Source: JBIOWF01 sp044868295 (GTDB lineage: Bacteria > Actinomycetota > Actinomycetes > Streptosporangiales > Streptosporangiaceae). From it: a stretch of 17,896 nt of DNA. Both the position numbers and the translations under genes were made by a program. Positions within the stretch are counted from its first letter, which is position 1; every line of letters starts with the position of its first letter. The stretch lies in the NCBI GenBank assembly GCA_044868295.1, contig JBIOWF010000281.1:1-17896 (forward strand), written 5' to 3'. The notes under the pieces were generated by a model. That model was not told where the DNA came from. It saw only the letters and a list, made by a program, of their open reading frames with translations, and made no database searches. Shown in pieces: positions 13,621 to 17,896 of the stretch.

Positions 13621-14925
13621 TCAGCGGAAGAGGCTGGTCGGGCGGGTCAGCAGGACGCGTTCGACGGCGGCGAGCGCGAAGCGGACCGCGCCGGTGAGGA
13701 TGGCGTCGTCCCCGAGGGCGGACAGGCGCCATTCGGGCGGGTCGACGAGCAGACGCGGAGAATGGCGTTCGGCGGCCTTGAGGACATAGCCGGTGGCGTG
13801 GGCCAGGTGCGGCAGGGCGAACAGGCTCGTGCCGAGCACGACCAGCGCCGGGTCCAGCGCGAGCAGCACCGGCGCCATCGCCTCGGCGAGCCGGTATCCG
13901 ACGGTCTCCAGCGCGCCGATCGCGCCGGGATCGCCGTCGGCGGCGGCGCGCACGACGTCGGCGTCGCTGTAGATGCTGCCGGGGTTGATGCCGGGCCGCT
14001 GCGCACCGTCCAAGCCGATGGCGCGTGCCGCCAGGGGGTTCCCGTCGGGAAAAATCATGAAGCCGATCTCACCGGCCGCCCCGTGGTGGCCCCTCAGGGG
14101 ACGCCCGCCGGTGATGATCCCGGCGCCGAGCCGTTCACCGAGCAGAATGAAGATCATTTCGCTGACCGTCGCCCCGATCCCCCGCCACTGCTCGCCCAGC
14201 GCCGCGAGGTTCGCGTCGTTCTCCACCGCCACGGGGCAGCCGAGCAGGTCGCCCAGGATGGATGCGATGTCCACCTCGGCCCAGTCCTTGATGTTGTCGA
14301 CATATCGGACCCGATTGTTGTTCTCCACCCATCCCGGGGTGCCGACCGTGGCCGCGTAGACCTGTGCGGGATCGACGCCCGCCTGCTCGATCGCGCTGTT
14401 CACCACAGCTGTCACCGCTTTGGCCCGCGCCGGCCCGGTCAGGTCACGCCGCACGGCGCGGTGCCGTACCGACACGAGCCGCCCGTCGAGGTCCGCCACG
14501 CACGCGTTCACCGTGTAGGCGCGGACGTCGACACCGACGACGAATCCGGCCTCGGGCCGGAAGCGGAATCGGCGGGCGGGCCGGCCCGGCGACTGCACGC
14601 CCCGGGACGGCGCGGCCGGAGCGTCCTCGATCAGTCCGCCGCGCACCAGATCCTCGACGATCACTTCGATCGTCGGCCGGGAGAGCTTGGTGATCTCCGC
14701 CAGGTTGGCCAGGCGCGGCGGGCGGGTCGCGGACCGGACCGCGGCGAGGACCGCCGCGGCGTTCGCCGCCCGCAGGTCCGCGACGCCCACCACCGCCGGG
14801 GAGACGGCCGGTGAGGAGAGGCCGCCGGCCTGGTTGCCGCCGAGCGGCCACACCATCATGCCGTCTTTGCCCGAGGGCCCGGTGTCTGTACTGCCGGCCA
14901 CGGCTTGCCCCTTTCGGCCGGTCAT
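13621..14925 (-). CDS. ROK family transcriptional regulator
   Basis: A 434-residue member of the NagC/XylR/Mlc-type ROK regulators. After a 45-residue polar leader comes a winged helix (about 48-100: LRAANAAAVLAAV, LAEITKLSRPTIEVIVEDLV). A sugar-kinase-like domain follows, with GVDVRAYTVNACVADLDG as the phosphate loop, VENDANLAALGE (234-245) and GHHGAAGEIGFM (279-290). The CxCGxxGC zinc site typical of ROK proteins is absent; the equivalent stretch reads IFPDGNPLAARAIG. The E-N-D sugar-site residues remain, but H of the usual GEIGH is replaced by F, so ligand binding may differ. The leader has alternative ATGs near 14862. It is the first gene of the operon with FadR and asparaginase, and an upstream palindrome suggests autoregulation. 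Confidence 0.9.
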   Translation of the reverse strand: MTGRKGQAVAGSTDTGPSGKDGMMVWPLGGNQAGGLSSPAVSPAVVGVADLRAANAAAVLAAVRSATRPPRLANLAEITKLSRPTIEVIVEDLVRGGLIEDAPAAPSRGVQSPGRPARRFRFRPEAGFVVGVDVRAYTVNACVADLDGRLVSVRHRAVRRDLTGPARAKAVTAVVNSAIEQAGVDPAQVYAATVGTPGWVENNNRVRYVDNIKDWAEVDIASILGDLLGCPVAVENDANLAALGEQWRGIGATVSEMIFILLGERLGAGIITGGRPLRGHHGAAGEIGFMIFPDGNPLAARAIGLDGAQRPGINPGSIYSDADVVRAAADGDPGAIGALETVGYRLAEAMAPVLLALDPALVVLGTSLFALPHLAHATGYVLKAAERHSPRLLVDPPEWRLSALGDDAILTGAVRFALAAVERVLLTRPTSLFR

Positions 14926-14979
14926 GGGTCTGGCATGCCTTGCTGAAACCGATTTGCACCGACTACTTGCGTTGTGCCT

Positions 14980-14994
14980 GATAGGAAGCCTATC
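14980..14994. promoter_or_regulatory. Perfect inverted repeat upstream of the ROK gene, probable operator
   Basis: GATAGG-AAG-CCTATC is a perfect 6-3-6 palindrome about 55 bp upstream of the ROK start, in the A+T-richer divergent gap (14926-15203) that also serves the DUF5999 gene. ROK repressors commonly bind such symmetric sites in their own promoters. The element could control either or both directions. Confidence 0.5.
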
Positions 14995-15203
14995 CTCAAA
15001 TTGATTACGAAACGCAACTGCATTATCGAATCACTGCCAGGGCGGGCACGACGGCCTCGGGACGATCCCGGGCGGAAACCGTGCCGTCGCCCGAACACCA
15101 CTTCGGTGACCTCGTTGACGTGCGGGAGGGCGGCTTGACGCCGCACCACCGACGACGCGGACCAGATCGTCGACATTTCGGCAAGGATCCGAGGAACGAA
15201 CCC

Positions 15204-15398
15204 ATGTGCCAACACCAGCCTCCGTGCCCGTCCGCGTACGCGCCCGATCATGACGCGGCCCGGCTCGTGGCCTTCCACCCGGAACAAGGATGGGGCCTGC
15301 TCTGCAACGGAGTCGTCGTCTTCGACGACACCGGCGAACTCCTGCCCGACGGGCGCAGCGTCCCCGTCCACCGCGATCTCTACGGATGCGCGGCATGA
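15204..15398 (+). CDS. DUF5999 family protein
   Basis: A 64-residue protein that I recognise as DUF5999, a small family widespread in actinomycetes. The start MCQHQPPCPSA and the body AFHPEQGWGLLCNGVVVFDDTGELLPDG are characteristic. Three of its four cysteines (2, 8 and one in LLCNG) sit where the family conserves them, which may mean metal binding, but its biochemical function is unknown. The ATG at 15204 follows GAGGAA at a normal distance; the upstream part of the frame is not coding-like. Its stop overlaps the start of the next gene (ATGA), so it is translationally coupled to the ATPase. That pairing suggests they act together, perhaps in development or sigma-factor control. Confidence 0.85.
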   Translation: MCQHQPPCPSAYAPDHDAARLVAFHPEQGWGLLCNGVVVFDDTGELLPDGRSVPVHRDLYGCAA

Positions 15399-15916
15399 CT
15401 CCGGCCGACCTGATCACGGATGTCCCGGAGACCAGGTCCGTACGAGTGTGGGACGCGCTCAGGACCGCCGCGGCCCATGTCGGCCGGCTGGTCAGCCGGC
15501 CGCTGAACGAGCCCGGCGCCAGGCTCGCCTCCTGGTCCTTGCCGCCCGCCTCGTTCTCGGCGGGCAGGGCACGACGCCTCGCCCGCGCCCGGCTGATCGG
15601 CTGGGGCCTCGACGGCTTCACCGACATGGTCGGCCTGCTCGTCAGCGAACTGGTCACCAACGCGCTGCGTCACGCGCCCGGACCGATCCGGCTCACGCTC
15701 TGGCTCACCGACGGCACGCTGCGCTGCGAGGTCGTGGACACCAGCACCGAGCTGCCCCGCGTACGCGAATGCGGTGCGTACGACGAAGGCGGGCGCGGAC
15801 TGCTGCTGCTCGACATGCTCACCTGCTGCTGGGGCAGCGCCCGAATGCCCGGCGGTAAAGCCGTCTGGTTCGAGCTGCCCACCAGTGTCCCCGCCGAAGA
15901 CCGACCCTTCTCGTAG
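15395..15916 (+). CDS. RsbW-like ATP-binding protein (HATPase_c anti-sigma type)
   Basis: A 173-residue protein with a GHKL ATPase fold of the anti-sigma factor/serine kinase type. The first 50 residues are poorly conserved. The N-box is SELVTNALRHA (84-94), the G1 box CEVVDTS (111-117) and the G2 region EGGRGLLLLDML (131-142). Such proteins in actinomycetes bind or phosphorylate anti-anti-sigma partners or regulate developmental sigma factors, but many have no known target. The ATG at 15395 overlaps the DUF5999 stop by 4 bp; an ATG at 15386 is in frame. Its own stop TAG is the first part of the tandem GTAGGAG repeat that follows. No sigma factor or STAS partner is present in the window. Confidence 0.88.
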   Translation: MTPADLITDVPETRSVRVWDALRTAAAHVGRLVSRPLNEPGARLASWSLPPASFSAGRARRLARARLIGWGLDGFTDMVGLLVSELVTNALRHAPGPIRLTLWLTDGTLRCEVVDTSTELPRVRECGAYDEGGRGLLLLDMLTCCWGSARMPGGKAVWFELPTSVPAEDRPFS

Positions 15917-15960
15917 GAGTCCCGATGCGTAGGAGTCCCGATGCGTAGGAGTCCCGATGC
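15913..15960 (+). repeat. Three perfect 16-bp repeats, each a ribosome binding site plus ATG
   Basis: GTAGGAGTCCCGATGC occurs three times in a row without mismatch. Each unit holds AGGAG, a 5-base spacer and ATG (15925, 15941, 15957), so this is a triplicated translation start. The first copy also carries the stop codon of the ATPase gene. ATG1 opens seven codons to a TAG in the third copy, ATG2 opens an 88-residue frame to 16204, and ATG3 opens a 25-residue frame. A start may have been multiplied by slippage and its downstream gene then decayed. Confidence 0.9.
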
Positions 15961-16034
15961 GCAAACCCCGGCCCTGTACGCCCGAGGCCAGTCAGGACCT
16001 CCGTACTCCGTCGGGACGGCCGCTGCCGTACTGA
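15957..16034 (+). CDS. Possible 25-residue peptide or remnant of a lost gene
   Basis: The third ribosome-binding-site repeat leads into MRKPRPCTPEASQDLRTP and a TGA at 16032. The same frame then continues in strikingly G/C-third-position codons (GGEIVHGALVTHDVRDLQ) to a second stop near 16118. The most economical reading is a small gene, coupled to the ATPase gene, interrupted by a nonsense or frameshift mutation. A functional short peptide is also possible. The 88-residue frame from 15941 is a weaker alternative, since its second half is arginine-rich and lacks codon bias. Confidence 0.3.
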   Translation: MRKPRPCTPEASQDLRTPSGRPLPY

Positions 16035-16225
16035 GCGTGCCCGGGCATCGCCGGCGGCGAGATCGTCCACGGCGCGCTCGTGACGCACGACGTGCGGGAT
16101 CTCCAGAACCGTGCGTGACAAGGGTTTTCGGCACCCTCGTTCCATGTAGAAAGACGTGGAGCGCAGGGCGGGTGTCTGCTCTCATGACGGTGGGGCCCGG
16201 GTGACCGAAATCGAGGTACCCGCAC
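16035..16225. other. Gap before the FG-GAP gene, with residual coding signal
   Basis: Positions about 16040-16118 retain coding-like codon usage in the frame of the 15957 peptide (see that entry). From about 16120 to the ATG at 16226 there is no coding signal. TAGAAA (16147-16152) resembles an actinomycete -10 element for the FG-GAP gene, but its -35 partner is poor. No tRNA or terminator stands out. Confidence 0.35.
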
Positions 16226-17809
16226 ATGTTCACCACACGACACCTCGCCTTTCTCGGGGCGGCGCTGCTCGCCGGGACGCTGCTCGCGGCCCCGGCCCAC
16301 GCGGACGCGGCCAGGACCATCGGCGATTTCAACTTCGACGGCTACGACGACCTCGTCGTCGCCTCCCCACTCGAAGACGTGGGCGCCGTCCAGGAAGCGG
16401 GCGTGGTCCGGGTCTTCTACGGCGGCCCGGACGGGCCCGCCTCCGGCGGCGTCCAGACGATCACGCAGAACAGCGGCAACCTCGGGAGCGCCGCCGAGGA
16501 GGGAGACCGTTTCGGCGCCGCCATCGCCGTACGCGACTTCCTGTTCGGCGCCGGATCCGAGCTGGTCATCGGCGTCCCGTTCGAGGACGACGACGAGATC
16601 GCGGGCGATCAGCCCGACTCCGGAATGATCCACATCCTGAGCGGCGGCACCGGCGTTCAGCTCAACGTCAACAACGCGATCACACTCGACCAGGTCAACG
16701 CCCAGCTCGGCCTGGCCGAGGTCGAGGCGGGAGACCAGTGGGGCGCCGCGCTCGCGGCGGGCAGAGTCGGCAGTTCCGGCGCCGACCTGGCCGTAGGCGC
16801 ACCGGGAGAGGACATCACGGTGGTCGACGCGGGCACGGTCGACGTCCTCCACTTCGAGGGCAGCGCGTTCGACAGCGTGCGCAGGCTGCACCAGGAGGAG
16901 AACTTCGTCGAGGGTACGGCCGCCGCCGGGGACAGGTTCGGCAGCGCCGTCGCGATCGGCAACTTCAACAATGACAGCTTCGACGACCTGGCCGTGGGCG
17001 TCCCGGCCGACCAGGCGAACAGCCTCGACCCCGGCGGCGAGGTGAACGTCTTCTACGGGGCCAACCCCGGCCCGCTTTCGGTCAACACCGACCAGCTCTG
17101 GCGGCAGGGCACACTGGCCGGGGCGCGCGAGGCCGAGGACGACTTCGGCGCCGCCCTCGCGGTCGGCGACTTCGACGGCGGAGCCGACGACCTCGTCATC
17201 GGCGCTCCCGGTGAGAACGGCGACTCGGGCGTGGTCCACGTCGTGTACGGCACGGCGGCCGGGCTGTCCACCGCGCGAAACCAGCTGTGGAGCCAGAACA
17301 CCGCCGGAGTCTCCGAGACCTCCGACCCCGGTGACCGTTTCGGCACCTCGCTCGCCCCCGGCGACTTCAACGGCGACGGCCAGGACGACCTGGCGATCGG
17401 CGTCCCGCTGGAGGACCGTGAAATCGACAACCGCCTCGACGTCGGCGGCGTGAACGTCCTCTACGGCGAGAAGGACGGCCCCGGCTCGCCGGACGACCCG
17501 GCCCTCGGTGTCGACCACCAGCAGTTCTTCGTCCAGATCGCGCTTGGCGCCAACGCCGAGCAGGGCGACCGGTTCGGCTCGGGCCTGGCCGCCGGCGACT
17601 ACAACGGCAACCACGAGGCCGACATGGCCGTCGGAGTGCCCGGCGAGGATCTGTCCGGCAGCGCGGGCGTCGACCACGGCCAGGTCAACGTCGTCTTCGG
17701 TAAGAACCCGCTGTTCGGCTTCGGCGGCCTCGACCCCGACGACAACCTGAACATCCAGCGCCCGGCCACCCCCCAGGCGGGCGGCCAGTTCGGCGCCGTT
17801 CTCCACTGA
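16226..17809 (+). CDS. Secreted FG-GAP repeat (integrin-alpha-like beta-propeller) protein
   Basis: A 527-residue exported protein. The signal peptide is clear: MFTTRH, a hydrophobic core FLGAALLAGTLLAAP, and cleavage after AHA near residue 26. The mature part is about seven FG-GAP repeats of 60-75 residues. Each has D-x-F/W-G-x-x-L/I-A near its start and a D-x-D/N-x-D/N-G-x-x-D-L calcium loop followed by a G-x-P motif. Examples are DFNFDGYDDLVVASP, DRFGSAVAIGNFNNDSFDDLAVGVP and DFNGDGQDDLAIGVP. The last repeat ends at QFGAVLH, closing the propeller. The start ATG follows GAGG. It stands alone with no enzyme domain attached. Such proteins are extracellular, calcium-stabilised and probably bind ligands or surfaces; the partner is unknown. 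Confidence 0.9.
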   Translation: MFTTRHLAFLGAALLAGTLLAAPAHADAARTIGDFNFDGYDDLVVASPLEDVGAVQEAGVVRVFYGGPDGPASGGVQTITQNSGNLGSAAEEGDRFGAAIAVRDFLFGAGSELVIGVPFEDDDEIAGDQPDSGMIHILSGGTGVQLNVNNAITLDQVNAQLGLAEVEAGDQWGAALAAGRVGSSGADLAVGAPGEDITVVDAGTVDVLHFEGSAFDSVRRLHQEENFVEGTAAAGDRFGSAVAIGNFNNDSFDDLAVGVPADQANSLDPGGEVNVFYGANPGPLSVNTDQLWRQGTLAGAREAEDDFGAALAVGDFDGGADDLVIGAPGENGDSGVVHVVYGTAAGLSTARNQLWSQNTAGVSETSDPGDRFGTSLAPGDFNGDGQDDLAIGVPLEDREIDNRLDVGGVNVLYGEKDGPGSPDDPALGVDHQQFFVQIALGANAEQGDRFGSGLAAGDYNGNHEADMAVGVPGEDLSGSAGVDHGQVNVVFGKNPLFGFGGLDPDDNLNIQRPATPQAGGQFGAVLH

Positions 17810-17882
17810 CGGCTCCCCTGGCTCTCCGCTGACGGCTCCCCCGCCGGCGCCTGCACGGTGGCGAAGGTGATGAGAAGGCCCG

Positions 17883-17896
17883 CCCTCCGAGGAGGG
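17883..17896 (+). terminator. Hairpin at the right edge, probable terminator of the FG-GAP gene
   Basis: CCCTCC-GA-GGAGGG forms a 6-bp G+C stem about 75 bp after the FG-GAP stop, and the preceding GGCCCG suggests the stem would extend past the window end. Between stop and hairpin the sequence CTGACGGCTCCC is present twice (near 17806 and 17829). The element is cut by the edge, so a U-tract cannot be checked. Confidence 0.45.

Noticed and set aside
15913..15960. CRISPR array
   Set aside because: The 16-bp units are directly adjacent with no spacers, and no cas genes are present.
15992..17806. A 604-codon open frame on the minus strand opposite the FG-GAP gene
   Set aside because: It is valine/aspartate/alanine-rich shadow of the FG-GAP repeats. 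The plus strand has a signal peptide, calcium loops and correct codon bias.

Overview
This is GC-rich DNA with almost every third codon position G or C, Shine-Dalgarno starts, GTG/TTG starts, and several stop/start overlaps. The gene content fits a filamentous actinomycete: a DUF5999 protein coupled to a RsbW-like ATPase, ROK and FadR regulators stacked upstream of a type II asparaginase, and a STAND-TPR protein. Streptosporangiales is my guess, but the sequence alone does not settle the family. No rRNA, tRNA, insertion sequence, phage gene or CRISPR array is visible.

Layout. (1) Positions 1-2745, minus strand, look like a nucleoside/purine uptake and salvage locus: a nucleoside deaminase, a membrane-anchored protein of unknown function, a BMP/PnrA-type substrate-binding lipoprotein, and the start of an ABC ATPase that runs off the left edge. 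(2) Positions 3142-10859 are the accessory-looking centre. On the minus strand, in transcription order, are an RtcB-type RNA ligase, an alpha/beta-hydrolase-like N-terminal half and a caspase/C25-like C-terminal half that appear to be one gene broken by a one-base frameshift, a 120-residue two-TM protein with a collagen-like tail, and a 1098-residue STAND NTPase with about 12 TPRs. A small two-TM protein converges on the end of the STAND gene. (3) An unrecognised acidic protein at 11098-11577 (+) diverges from RtcB. (4) Positions 11726-14925, minus strand, are ROK regulator, FadR/GntR regulator and L-asparaginase, probably one operon. (5) Positions 15204-15916 (+) are DUF5999 and an anti-sigma-type ATPase, followed by three perfect 16-bp repeats that each carry a ribosome binding site and ATG. 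(6) Positions 16226-17809 (+) encode a secreted FG-GAP beta-propeller.

The strongest candidate for an undescribed system is the caspase-like protease, two-TM collagen-like protein and STAND-TPR set. The membrane protein ends, and the STAND protein begins, with the same short motif (N-T-G-[VI]-I-x-G-x-V). The two genes overlap by 4 bp and the protease gene ends 67 bp upstream. This arrangement suggests a membrane-tethered, NTPase-controlled protease system of the immunity or programmed-cell-death kind, with RtcB as a possible RNA-repair neighbour. That function is inference. The gene layout, catalytic-looking motifs, shared motif and frameshift are read directly from the sequence.
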